From Chrysopilus asiliformis (taxonomy: Eukaryota > Arthropoda > Insecta > Diptera > Rhagionidae), in NCBI GenBank assembly GCA_964034945.1, contig OZ035961.1, positions 8,850,501 through 8,914,500 of the forward strand: a stretch of 64,000 nt of DNA, given 5' to 3'. Both the position numbers and the translations under genes were made by a program. Shown here piece by piece: positions 49,681 to 61,035 of this stretch (positions are counted from its first letter, which is position 1; each line of letters opens with the position of its first letter). Under the pieces are notes generated by a model. That model did not search any database, was not told where the DNA came from, and was given only the letters and a program-made list of their open reading frames with translations.

Positions 49681-52600
49681 CACTCAGCGAAAAGCTAGCC
49701 CGACAACACTGATTACATCTCAACGCAGTACAAGTTCCCCTTACTTTAAATTCGTAGACGATTTTTCGTTCCTGCTTTGCATTTTTACCCCTCTCCCACT
49801 ATCTCTTAGATATCTGAAGAAATTTTAATCGAGTTTTCACCTTTGGATGAATCGTCTCTCAACAAAATTATCTCCCCATTAACTTTAAACCCCTCTCTTG
49901 CATTATTCCAAATACAGTTTGCTAAGTTATCAACAGGGGGGTAACCCCCTATACAGTATTTGTTAGGACGGTAAGATTTAAATCAAAGGTGTTCAAAAAA
50001 TTTCTTCTATTCGAAATTTTTTAATTCTTGTAAATTTCAATCCCAAGCAATATATTCCAGTTTACTAAACGTGCGCCTTAAACCAAGTCAAATTAAAAAT
50101 TTAAAATGTTTCTGCAAGGAAACTTTATGTTTTTAAAACCTATGGAAAATTTAAAACTGTTAAATTTCTCATTTTTTTTATTAAAGTACACAATGAGCAT
50201 CGTGATAAAACTGTTTACGAGTAACTCGAAATTATGCGATTTAATTGCCTACGTTGCCAATCCGTCTACTAAAGCAAATAATTTTCATACCTCTATAATA
50301 TTTAAAAATGCGATAAAAAAATTTAATTGCATATCTTAAATGATCCGATCCAGAGTCTATTCTCCGGCAGAATTCACTCAGGTGAACTTCAATTGGTTAC
50401 ACCTTAGCAGCTAGGGACCTGCCTTTTATAGCCAACATTGATCTTGTGTGGATTATGGTTGATTTCAATGAGGTAAGCTTAAATCAGAATGAATACCCAG
50501 AGGCATAATCTGTTCCCCATATGCGAATGACTTAAGAACCAATGACCCTGAGACAATTAACTCAGAATTTTTCACTCCAGTTTTTCAAGTTTTACGTGAA
50601 TTTCAATAGACATTAACATAGTTGTTTATATAAAAGCCTCTGTTTAAACAAATTTGATAAGAATCAAAAGCAAAATTGTTTAATTATATTAGAAGTACAA
50701 GTACTAGTGGTATATCAATAAAGGTGGACGGACATGCAAAATTATTCTAACAATAAATTCCACTTTTCAGTAACTAATCGACAATTTTATGCAATATATT
50801 CAATCATATATCTAAGTAAATGGTAGGGTAGCGTAATTTTATGGGATTCTGTCTTTGCATTTGGTGAATTTTATGCTCAAGAGATCTGTTAAATGGGCGC
50901 AAATGAGTTGTTGTGTTTGATTGCCCCGAGGTAAAGATCAGGTAATGCTCGTTTGAACTAAATTAGCTATGAGTGAAAAATAAAATAAAAACCAGGAGAA
51001 GTTTAGACATCTGATATGAATACCTGCGCCCACTGACATCCATTGAGCTTAAATGCAATTTCAACTTAGATGTTTTCAACAAACTATTTATATACATATT
51101 AAATTTTATATAGATCGTGAGTGTTGGCCTAATTGAAGCTCGCTAGCCGAATTGAGTTATTGCATTCTAAGACAATTTCAGGAATTTTATAAACCATGTC
51201 GTTTTTGTAGCATTAATTTGGTGGAGGCAGGGGGCGATTTATAAATGTGGAAAAGAGTAATTTATTAACATAACGATGGAATACCATTCTTCTAATGCAG
51301 ACTCCAAGTCTAGTTTTATTTAATTCACTCTAAAATCTGTTTGATAGAACACGAACCTTAACTCTTTCGAAATTTTAGTCACCTTGGGACTTTTTCAATA
51401 TTGAAATGTGAATTAAGTAATTCACCACAATTTTGATTTCCCGGAATTCACTAAAACTTTTGTAATATTATCGAAATTACACTAAAATTATAGAATTATT
51501 AGATATAATTCAGTAATCGATTCATCCTTGCTATGTAATTGATTTGAGAATTATTCTCTGGACGTTTATGACCACTTATACTATCCATTGGAGTGTTTGA
51601 TCTCACCTCGTGAACCTTCAAATTTGCACCGTTGACCAATTAAATTGTACCGAGTTTTAATTAATAGCAATTATGATTCAGTTCAAGTTTAAAATACATA
51701 GCAACCAGCCCCGATTCGGAGGCCCAGCCCACACTTATAGATATATACCGAAAATGGATTTAATTCTTCTCGCACGGTTGGTCACCTCTATTAAAATTAT
51801 CCCCTTTAACCCAATGGAACCAACTGAGATTATAAAGTGGCGTTCGTTTTAAGAATAACAAAATTGGATTAAATCCATATATGAATGGACTAAGTGCACG
51901 TTTTCATCAATATCTACTTTATTAGATCACATATAATTTATACTTCAACTAAATTCCAAACTATCAATAGTCACGAAAACCGACCTTCACAGCTTGGCTA
52001 GAATTGCAAATTCTGAGCGAATTTTTTCGATTTGGCGTTTATTCGTTTGTTGATCATAATGAGATTTCAATGAATGGATACTAAGCTAATAATAATTGCA
52101 GGTTGAAATACTTGAGATGGATACCATCTGTTGGCAACATAGCATCAGCAATTAGCAACATTGTTGTCCAAATATCCAGCAACTTACCATCGCGGCTGCT
52201 GGTGCTGGTCCGGTCCCTCTTTTGCTGATGATTATGGTTAGTATAGTGTGGAAATTGGTCCAAGATCGCAATGTCCAGGCGGCATGTCTTCAAAATCGCT
52301 GCATCAGCAACCTCGGCGGTTCGGACACACGATGGAAAACCTTCAGATAATTTCGATCGCACAGATATTGCCCTTGGTCATGAAATTACAAAGAACCGCA
52401 TTCTCATTCACTTTCATAGTTTACTTTGATTAAATATTTACTGTGGACGCTATAAAATTATGATATGAAAAACAACGTTTACGTCCTGTCGTCAGTTTTG
52501 AAATACATATCTTTATAAAGACTACGTGAAATGGATTTTTTGCATAAATTTCTGGGGGGCTTCTGCTAGACATCATGAATTAATCGGAAATTATAATAGG

Positions 52601-53412
52601 TACCGCGTTATATTTCTACGCAGATTTATTATAATTTCAAAATAATTTAGATGTTTACTTTTATGATCGAAAGTTGAGCGGCTTTAAAAGATACACAAAA
52701 TCATGAATAGACACAAATATGATAACTCAAATTGCGTTTGATTGCTTGGAATAGCTCGAATGTTTTAACCATGTTGACAGCCGGAATGCGCGATTGATAC
52801 CCGATCCTGCGAGAAAGATAGAAAAATCCATAGAAAATTGAAAAAAAACTTAGCCAAAATTAGGAATACAAATTAAACACCATAGAATAAAAACGATTCT
52901 TAAGATCCTCTCTCTTGAACTCGACAAAATATAATTAAAAAAGTATAGCACGAAATTTTTTTCATTAGTTTTAATTAATTCCACTTTTTCTAAAATCACG
53001 TCATCGATCGTGTTATGAAATCATTAGGCAAACGTCACCATCCGATCTTATCTTCAAACAATTCAACTTTTACTAGCTACCATTTAGTAAAAATATAAAT
53101 AGCAACCTTGTCACATTTACCTCCGTGACAAGCTTCGCTCCTCATCTGATCGTGACAACTTAAAGATTAATGAAAAATCAGATCGAATTATCAACCACAG
53201 CATGGTGAACCAGCATAACTTGGTTACCTGGACTACCTGATCATTGTAAGAAGTTCAATTTGTCTTACAAATTAGGCCGCCTAACTAACAACCGTGTACC
53301 CTTCGCCAGTGATAACAAGAAACGATAAATCCCGATCCCGTGTCTTGTCATATCACTAAATTTCAGTAGTACAACATAACCATGGTTAGTTCTTTAACGG
53401 TAGGATAGTCAC
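49681..53412. other. Stretch without a supported gene
   Basis: The part from about 50950 to 53400 is poor in recognisable repeats. On the minus strand a CGATG|GTAAGT donor-like site occurs near 52183-52193, at the end of an open frame (52362 downward) rich in Gln/Ser/Thr; this is a weak exon hint without homology. Elsewhere nothing stands out. Confidence 0.35.
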
Positions 53413-53763
53413 TCACCTGGCTAAGATACCAACATTGCGTCTACCTTCCGTAACTTCCATGCGACCGCCACCATAATCACAGCCAATCGCCATCCAAATG
53501 ACAAAATCTTTAGGAAAATTTGATCTTGTGGAGCCCGCATCTCGCTCTCTCTGCCGGTCTGACATTTCAATTTCGTCGCCTGTTATCACATTATTAATGT
53601 TCATTCGTACGCCCGTAATTATAATCCAAAAGGCCAACCGTGCGCTCAACATACCCCAGCCCGATTGGTTATCTTTGCCAAAGTATCGATTATCGCTGGA
53701 AATCAATTTATCAAGTTTCAGTTCGTAATCCGAAAATGGAGAGACCAAAAATAAGAAGCCCAA
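53413..53763 (-). CDS. Possible exon, unrecognised protein (116-codon open frame ending at a donor-like site)
   Basis: I do not recognise this product. The frame is open for 116 codons in a less AT-rich block, and its last codons read into CAG|GTGAGT (about 53420-53411 on the plus-strand numbering), a strong match to the insect splice-donor consensus. The C-terminal half contains a glycine-rich segment (IGCDYGGGRMEVTEGRR). An internal ATG at the IWMAIG position could also be a start. No acceptor, promoter or partner exon was found. A frame on the opposite strand (53498-53728) is also open, so coding is unproven; chance is the main alternative. Confidence 0.22.
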   Translation of the reverse strand: MGFLFLVSPFSDYELKLDKLISSDNRYFGKDNQSGWGMLSARLAFWIIITGVRMNINNVITGDEIEMSDRQRERDAGSTRSNFPKDFVIWMAIGCDYGGGRMEVTEGRRNVGILAR

Positions 53764-54463
53764 TGCGATCGACTTGGAGCCTTAGAGACCCACCGAAGGA
53801 CAAGACCTCAAGACCAGCTCCACCAAAATGACATTTGACAAATTGCGGCGGGCTAGTAATGCTGCTGGCCTCGCGGAAAATCCACAGCAGTTGCGGCAGC
53901 TAAACGCTTCCCCCTGATCGGAATGATGATTGATCGTGTTTTGGACGCAAAAGATCGATCACAAAATGATGGAAACATGCCTCAATGAAGAAAGTGACCA
54001 CAAGAACTTGAAGAATGATTTCGCTTTCGAAAATTGACGCCGATATAAACATTAATCAGATGTCGATGGATCAGAAATGTGGGTCACTGGAAAAATCGGT
54101 CGGAAGTCAATCATTTTAATCAAAATTAAGTGATTTACCTGATTTTGGAGGATCAGTTTTGGGATAAATATTTCTTTATTATTTTTTTGAAATGTATAAA
54201 ATTTCCTTTTTTGAAAAGTATAAAAGAAAATTATTTCTCTTCTTTTCCCTGCACCTCTACAATGTGCTTTTTAAATAGCCGATAAAAGAGGATCCAGCCT
54301 CGTTACACAGATGTTTATCAAGTATTTTCTTCTCTGCTGCAATGCCAACAATTTTGCATGGGTAGCGAAACATTTGTAAGGTTTGCAAAACATCAACAGC
54401 AGAAGTCCCAATAACAGTCCAGACGGGGTAATATCGAAGGCGTCCTTTAGGACCTACATAGCT

Positions 54464-54545
54464 GTGCATAAAATACTTCACGCTAATTTTCACTTTTTCG
54501 AATTCCTCCTTTACGCTCAATTAGTTTTTTTTTTCGTGTGTGATT
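54464..54545 (+). repeat. Dispersed repeat head fragment (CATAAAATAC.TCACGCTAATTTT)
   Basis: GCTGTGCATAAAATACTTCACGCTAATTTT matches the head of the repeat at 30451. It overlaps the start of a minus-strand frame (54257-54520), which is therefore doubtful as a gene. Confidence 0.5.
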
Positions 54546-54658
54546 TAATATTATCGTCACAATACCGCAAAACCTCTCACTCAAATTCTGGCTGCCGCTG
54601 GTAGTTAATGGGTTAAGGACAGCCTTTGATAAGGAAGCCAGATACCTAACAAAAAGCG

Positions 54659-54715
54659 AATACTACCTAATTTCAGAATATTTGTTCAATATACAATCTG
54701 AAATTAGGTAGTATT
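54659..54715. other. Perfect 19-bp stem hairpin
   Basis: AATACTACCTAATTTCAGA (54659-54677) is followed after a 19-base loop by its exact complement (54697-54715). Pairing stops abruptly at both outer ends. It could be a small foldback remnant or a structured RNA element. The stem is shorter than an insect microRNA precursor and matches no microRNA I know. Confidence 0.85.
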
Positions 54716-56039
54716 GCGGACGAAGATCCTTTTAGGTCCTTTTAATTTTTAAATCTGTTTTTCAAAGTTTTGGTTTCTTAAATACTGATCTATGTAAAAT
54801 ACTGAAAAAGAAATTCACTTCACTCCATGTAAAAATAAAACAAGACTAGGTTCAATTTTAAACCTAAATCCTAAAACCACAAAATAGATCAATTTAAAGA
54901 TAAATAATTCAAGTTTAATGAATAAAACTTTCAAAAAATTCTGTTCCGTCCACGATTTTAAAATAATAATAAACCATTAATTGTACGCGAAAAATTCTTA
55001 ACCACAAACGATGACCTAATTTAAAAAGTAAAACCCATAAATCTTTCTGAAAAGTGAAAATCGTTCAAGTTTTTTGAACTGTTTTTAAAAGAAGCAACGT
55101 GCAATGTTTAATCACGTTTCAATTGAGACGATTTTTTAAAGTGAAATTTGTAAAAAAACGCCACAAAAAATTAAGAACACAATGAAATAATTGTGGAAGA
55201 AATTTAAGTTTAGAAGATTTTCTCACACAGAATTCATTGCTGACTTTCTTATTGCGGTTGCCTACAGGTAAAAGTCGGAAAGACTAGATTTACAGTTAGA
55301 TATATTGAAGATGCCATGGAAATGTGTACCTACATCTGTCCCTCGCGATAACCACTGAGATTTGCGATTAAGTGCATCTTTGGGGCGATGAAAATCTCTT
55401 AGATGCTTCGCGGAACCACTCGACAATGCGAAAATTTCAAGCATACGAAGCATTGCAAGAACAGTTGCATAAATTTTAGCCTTGATAGCCCTCTAGCCAA
55501 CCTGCCATGCCGAATGGGAATTCCGAAAGTATCTAAGAGTTCCATTGTCGCTGCAATTTCCCCATGTCCCCAACAATCAATGCGCGATGATCTTTCCTGA
55601 ACCTTAAATTTTTCTCGTAGTCAGAAGTAGGTTTTCATCTTCTTTTGTGTCGCTTGCACGCCAGACGGTGACCATGGGCTATAGGTGTGTACCTACTACC
55701 TTTCTAGGACTGGTGAAACACACCAAAGGTGGTGGTGGTGGTATTTGCTTGATGACCGGCCACTAATGAATGAATTATTACCATTTGGTGAGCTAGTGCT
55801 GCACAACTCTCGCCGATAAATGGTGCTAATTTTGCGTTTCCTGGTATTGTTCGGCGAATCACGTTTATTTTAGCGACCCGCTGTCTCTACCTGGTGGCGG
55901 CCACTATTGTTCGTGAAAGCATATCATGCGACAACTGCTTCGGCATCGCATCTGAGGTACCTAAATTTTACCGGCACCTTTGCGTGGTGGTAATGCCATG
56001 CTAGAAGAATTAACTAAATTTTAATCATTTGTTTACTAT
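54716..56039. other. Stretch without a supported gene
   Basis: A less AT-rich part (about 55480-56000) includes a (GGT)n tract near 55725-55741. On the minus strand one frame is open for about 50 codons around 55600-55450 in addition to one at 55453-55262, but neither has a known motif. No repeat boundary is seen. Confidence 0.35.
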
Positions 56040-56313
56040 GACTGTGTTTACATTGGGATTCACTTTGAGGCGGCACGTCTTTCCTCATTTTTCTGCCGTG
56101 TGCACACGGTTCGCTTTATCTGGATTCATAAACCGGTTTCATCAACAAAACTAAATGACAGGTTTCAACGACCAGACTCAAAAACCGGTTTGCGACCGAT
56201 AATTTTAAGTGAATCTAAACTTCGTTCGCTCTTTTTGGTTTCCCTCCCCACTGCGTCCCTCACCCTCATGAATGACGTGCCGCCTCAAAGTGAGTCCTAA
56301 TGTAAACACAGTC
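56040..56313. mobile_element. 274-bp TIR element carrying two Grainyhead-like sites
   Basis: The 40-base ends 56040-56079 and 56274-56313 are complementary with two mismatches; both contain CACTTTGAGGCGGCACGTC. The trinucleotide TAT lies on both sides, possibly a target duplication. The interior holds AAACCGGTTT twice, at 56130-56139 and 56182-56191. This decamer matches the AACCGGTT core bound by Grainyhead/CP2 proteins. It is non-coding; a plus-strand frame spanning the right end is accidental. Confidence 0.85.
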
Positions 56314-57764
56314 TATAAGTCACAAAATCTATTCCAATTGCGAGCCATTCTCAAAAGTTTTGATGGCAAAATTATGGAAGAAATGACATTATGACGCTCT
56401 CTTTTTTAATTAACACCTGTTTTAATTCGTAACAGTTTAAGACGATCGTCGTACTGACAAACATCAGTTGTGCACGAAGATCAATGATCTACAATAACCT
56501 ATAATATATGAAGATCAGTGATCATCTTAAAAAGTTGTGCAAACCAATCTTGAGATTGATTTAGTTATAACTTCAAATATAATACACTTCGATCACTTTG
56601 GAAGTACTTTTCACATGGCAACCCTGGCTAAAATGCACTGTGGTTTCAATGTAGCCATAGCGTTAAATCTCAGGTGAAAATTAAAGTCTTTTTCGCTATA
56701 AATTCGATCTTAAGAGAAAATAAATACAAAAATCTCTGTAAATGATGCCCAGATGAAAATCTGGAATGCGTATAGTCGTAACTTTTTGTCGAATGTCTCT
56801 TGAGGCCCGTTACATTAAGATTGATGAGGGCCCGCGCATCAGGTCTTGGTTCAGGTATAAAAGAAGTATAGGCAGGCACCTATTTTTATAAATTTTTCGC
56901 TTATTTTCACTGTGACTTCGAATTGTGATTTAATTGTACTGAAATACGGATCCGCTATCAGCCGATTTGAACCAAGCTTAAAAGTAACAATTTTTAAGCT
57001 CGAGCTAATTGCTATTTTATTGTTAACGATCGCCTCAGAAAAAAAGCGAGACAAAATCAAGCATTAAAGACGTTCAATTTTTGGGAGCATTGCGTTTATG
57101 TTTACGATTTTTTAGTGGAAAAAGTTTTAGTATTGGTATAAAAAAGGTCTAAACAATTTACGAGTATACTATGAAAGGTATTTGGGATTTTTTTGTCTTT
57201 CTGCCAAAGAAAGTCGTGAGGTGAAGCGCATGTTGCCATTAAGCCAAGCCTGCGATATTTTATTAGAGATCATTACTGAAATAATTGTGTTATGACCTTT
57301 TCGTATATAGAGAAATCCATAAAGAACGTGTTGTCGATTCGTTTGGTACTTTTGTATTATATGTACGAGAGTATGAGAAAAAAAAATAGTTTTCGGTTCA
57401 GGTGTTTAGAAAATATTTTCCCTTGGTAAATTTGCTGGTAATGAACGATTTTACTCAATAAACACATTTGAGCGTGTTTGTCGATATCACGTCATGTTTA
57501 AATTTAATAAAAAGTGTCAAGGATCATTAATGGACTTTTAAGACCAATTACATCTTAATTTTGACCTTATCAGTCAGTTAACCAATTAAATATTTTAGAT
57601 AATTTGATGTAATTGCTAATCTTGGAGGTGGGAATTTAAAGAGGTGTCTAAGGCAGGAAATTCTACTGCGGAAAAAACTTTGTAAAGATTAAAAAGAACA
57701 TATTTTTTCTTTTCTTTTGTTTATACTCTATATGAAAATCATATAGAAGTATATTAGATTTAGT
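56314..57764. other. AT-rich stretch without a gene
   Basis: A GAAGATCA.TGATC phrase occurs twice about 32 bases apart (near 56477 and 56510). Two adjacent minus-strand frames (56670-57060) are unrecognised. Confidence 0.4.
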
Positions 57765-58110
57765 ATACTGTTTGTAACACATCGTCGGACACAAAAATGA
57801 ACTACACCAGAGTGTTTGGGGTGACAAAAGATTTTCATTTCCACAATTCCAACACCGACTCCATGAAGCCTCCCCGTTACGAAGCTGACAAATGTCACTC
57901 GGAGGTTTTCGGGTCGCTTATCACGAATCTGGTGTTAGAATTTCAAAATTTGGAACGGAAGATCCTGTATGGATAATGCAATTATAATTTTCTCATATTT
58001 TTCCTCATATTCTTATATTTTTCCACTGACATTGGGGGGTTTTCGGGGTGGCGGATCACGAGTCTGGTTTTAGAATTTCAAAATTTGAAACGGAAGGTCA
58101 TGTAAGCATA
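57765..58110 (+). repeat. Diverged HINE-like fragment with a ~133-bp tandem duplication
   Basis: TGTTTGTAACAC.TCGTC..ACACAAAAATGAACTACACCAGAGTGTTT resembles the 5' portion of the HINE copies (905-970 and 45780-45840). It is followed by two diverged copies of GGTTTTCGGG.....ATCACGA.TCTGGT.TTAGAATTTCAAAATTTG, starting near 57903 and 58036. The GTCY tract and ends are missing. A plus-strand frame at 58048-58242 falls partly in the second unit and is not supported as a gene. Confidence 0.55.
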
Positions 58111-58286
58111 GCAGCTTTCTTTTTCAAAAGTTTTAAGTTATTTCTGATTTTTCTTGGTCCAAAAAATGTTGTACAAAAAAACTTTAACGCGGCAACGACG
58201 GGTATGCCAGATAATTCTTCAATAACTTTCTTATTGGATTAATTGAATACCAGTTTCTGTTTCCAAAATATTTAACGCATTAGAAT

Positions 58287-58729
58287 GCGGGGTTTAGACA
58301 CGGTAAGTAACTCGCAGCAAGTAGACGTAAGTACACGCGATTTGACCTAGTGTGCGACGCTCGCATATGTATGAGAATACTTGCCGCTCTCTCGGAAAAA
58401 ATAGAAAGCCATTCTATTTTTGTGGCAAGTAAAACCAATACAAGAACATGGAACCGTGTCCAAAAGAGGTAGTTTTATGTGTATGCTTTGCCAGAGGACG
58501 ACGAAATATTTTAAGGAAAAAACAACAAGGGTATAAAAAACTCGTCGGCAACAAACACTTTTAGGTCGAAATTCGCAAATTTTCTACAAAAAAGTGTCGT
58601 AATATTTTTTTCCAGAAAATTTTAGGTTATATTTTCGTTTGGTTGTCATTCTACTTGAAGTGATTTACTAGCAACAAGTAAACTAAGCAAACTACTTGCC
58701 TCTCTTTAATTGCCGTGTATAAACCCGGC
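58287..58729. mobile_element. 443-bp TIR element
   Basis: The ends GCGGGGTTTAGACACGGTAA (58287 on) and TTGCCGTGTATAAACCCGGC (ending 58729) form an imperfect inverted repeat that continues inward to GCAAGTAG/CTACTTGC, about 38 bases. The interior is non-coding. No second copy lies in this window, and the target duplication is uncertain. Confidence 0.7.
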
Positions 58730-60324
58730 TTAATATATGGTATCAGGATTTTTAATTACCTGTTTTTGATTTGTGGTTTGTCATGAGATAAAATTGAGTA
58801 TCTATTCCTGATAAAACAAAATAATAAGGGCAATTTCAATGCGCTTGAATTTCATTCATGTTCGTGTAAGTATTTCAACCCACCTCTTTAGAGGTAAATT
58901 TTCTCAACTTAAAACAACACCCACACTTGATTTTCTCTTGTGATGCTCATAAAACCCAACAGCATTTCTTCACATAACATTACTATAATTAAGATAACCA
59001 CTAAAAAGGCAAAATTCTGAACTCATCGCTAAAAGAACAAGACCTAAAAGAACATCAAGCCGCAAATAAGAAAATCTTGTCGCGTTTATCTCGAAATACA
59101 CTTCAAATGCATTCAGTGTATCCCAAAAATTCACCTTAATTCATGATTATTTTTAATATCCCGAACACGTTCGACAGATATCAGTTACAACGAAATGCGA
59201 AATTTCAATTGACAGCATAAATTCGGCGAATAATCAACTTAAAATTCACACCCTTACAATACTTAAGGTGGCGCCACATAATAACAGTCCATGTCAGCGT
59301 ATAATGAGCAAAATGTCATTAAATATCAATGGAGAAAAGTACCCGATATACATTTTGAATTCCATACAATTCCACATAAATGGCGTTTTTGGTCATTAAA
59401 ACCGTGCGAGGTCTGAGATGTGAATAATAAGAAAATAAATATCAAGCGTGGTGTGTTGTTCTTCTGCACGACATATGATTTCATGGTGACTGTTTTTTCC
59501 ACATGGAAATAATGTTAGATCAGCTCCAAAAATAGTTGAATTGCATAATTAAAATGCAAACGACCAGTAGCTGCACCAATTCAATTTGGACATGGACATC
59601 CAACTTTTATAATACAGTATTATGGGTAGTAGATGGTAAAAAACGAGGTTGGTGGTTGCTATTCAACTTCGTATTAATCAGGTGTAACTCTAATTGCATT
59701 TCTATATACAAATGATATGTTTTATAACGAGTAAACGTTGCTTGCTTCTTGTTTTTACCATAATTTCATATCTAAAAGACGTTAACCTATGGAGTACTAA
59801 AGACACAGTAAAGAATCACGACACCGTAGTAAACTAACCTAAAGCGAACTTAAACCACAGAAACTTGAAAAAAAATTAATACAAGTCTTTTGAAAATGGT
59901 CAACTCTTATAATTTTCTTTTGCAATATGCAAATGAGGCCAAAGTCTTTTGTATGCTATAGCGTTTAGTTATGCTAAAAGATCGAAAACAAATTTTTTAT
60001 TAGTCAATTTTACAAATATTTGACGCTTGCCGGCTTTTTTCGGATTATATTCTTACCTGTGAATCTAAATCGATCCTGGATCTTGTGATTTCAAATTCAA
60101 CTGGTTTGTGAATCATTTTAATGAGATTTAATTTCTTTCTTGACAGATGAAAAAACACGAAAACAAACAATAAAAACACACTATCGATATTTAATAATTT
60201 TGTGAATTTTTACCTAATATTTTTACATTAATATAACGATATTAAAAACCTTCTCAACTAACAGTTTTACTCCCTGAAATAAAAACAAAAGGATCGACAA
60301 ACCCCTTCTCCAAATTTGGTTGTA
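58730..60324. other. AT-rich stretch without a gene
   Basis: Nothing recognisable on either strand beyond short AT-rich frames. Confidence 0.4.
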
Positions 60325-61035
60325 AGGGTCTATTCATAAAATACGTCAGATTTCCGTCCCATTGTGAGGCTTAGATTTTTTGTATGGAATCTCCACACTA
60401 CGGCAGACGCCCCTCCTTCTATTCTTAAAAGTTAGTCGTGGTTTATGGGCAACCCCATACAATACGACAAACTTTTAAGTATATTTCGGCAACCCCGAAG
60501 ACTATATAAGTATGATGAATTTTTAAAATTGGTTTAGACGAAAACTTTTGTGGGAAATTCAGGAGATATTTTTACAAAATAAAACCATCCAAGGTAAAAT
60601 TCCTTGACATAAATGCTCCGCAGGTGAAAATTTTTATTGTTGAATCCGAAACATAACTTTAATTGTATTGAAAAATCAATGAAGTTGGGGCCATTAAAAT
60701 GTCAAAACATTTAAAATAGATTCATCAATTTTTTAAATAAAAAGTAGATTTTGTAAAATGCATTGGGCGTAATTTCTTGTGATTCTACATTTCTTAGCGC
60801 ACATCGCGACCCCTCCCCTCTTCCCTAATCCAAAGATGTTTGAAATCCCTTTAGGGGATCTTGACCCACCGGTTGGAAAACATTGGAATATACCAACAAC
60901 GAAATACAGGAACAGGCAAATATACGTAATTTTTAGAATGTTTGTAACCAACCGCAGACTTTGCCTTTCTTGTAACTCTCCTTCCTCTAACCCCTTTTCT
61001 TCTAACCCCTTCACCTGCCATATCCGAAACCAACT
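60325..61035 (+). repeat. Dispersed repeat with a CATAAAATACGTC head, copy 3, plus a hAT-like scrap
   Basis: AGGGTCTATTCATAAAATAC (60325) starts the unit. TTTTTTGTATGGAATC, AGACGCCCCTCC and, further on, C-rich modules and ATATCCGAAACCAACTAAC (near 61020) parallel the copy at 30451. A GCTCCGCAGGTGAAAATTTT word at about 60613 belongs to the hAT-like internal module. Two fully overlapping frames on opposite strands (60733-61047 and 60779-61093) arise from this low-complexity C-rich text. Confidence 0.5.

Noticed and set aside
53786..54060. Short plus-strand frames (for example 53828-53917) with protein-like composition
   Set aside because: Under 45 codons each, in different frames with stops between them, and no usable acceptor or donor sites were seen.
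54257..54520. 87-codon minus-strand frame
   Set aside because: Its 5' end overlaps a dispersed-repeat head (CATAAAATAC.TCACGCTAATTTT), and no motif is recognisable.
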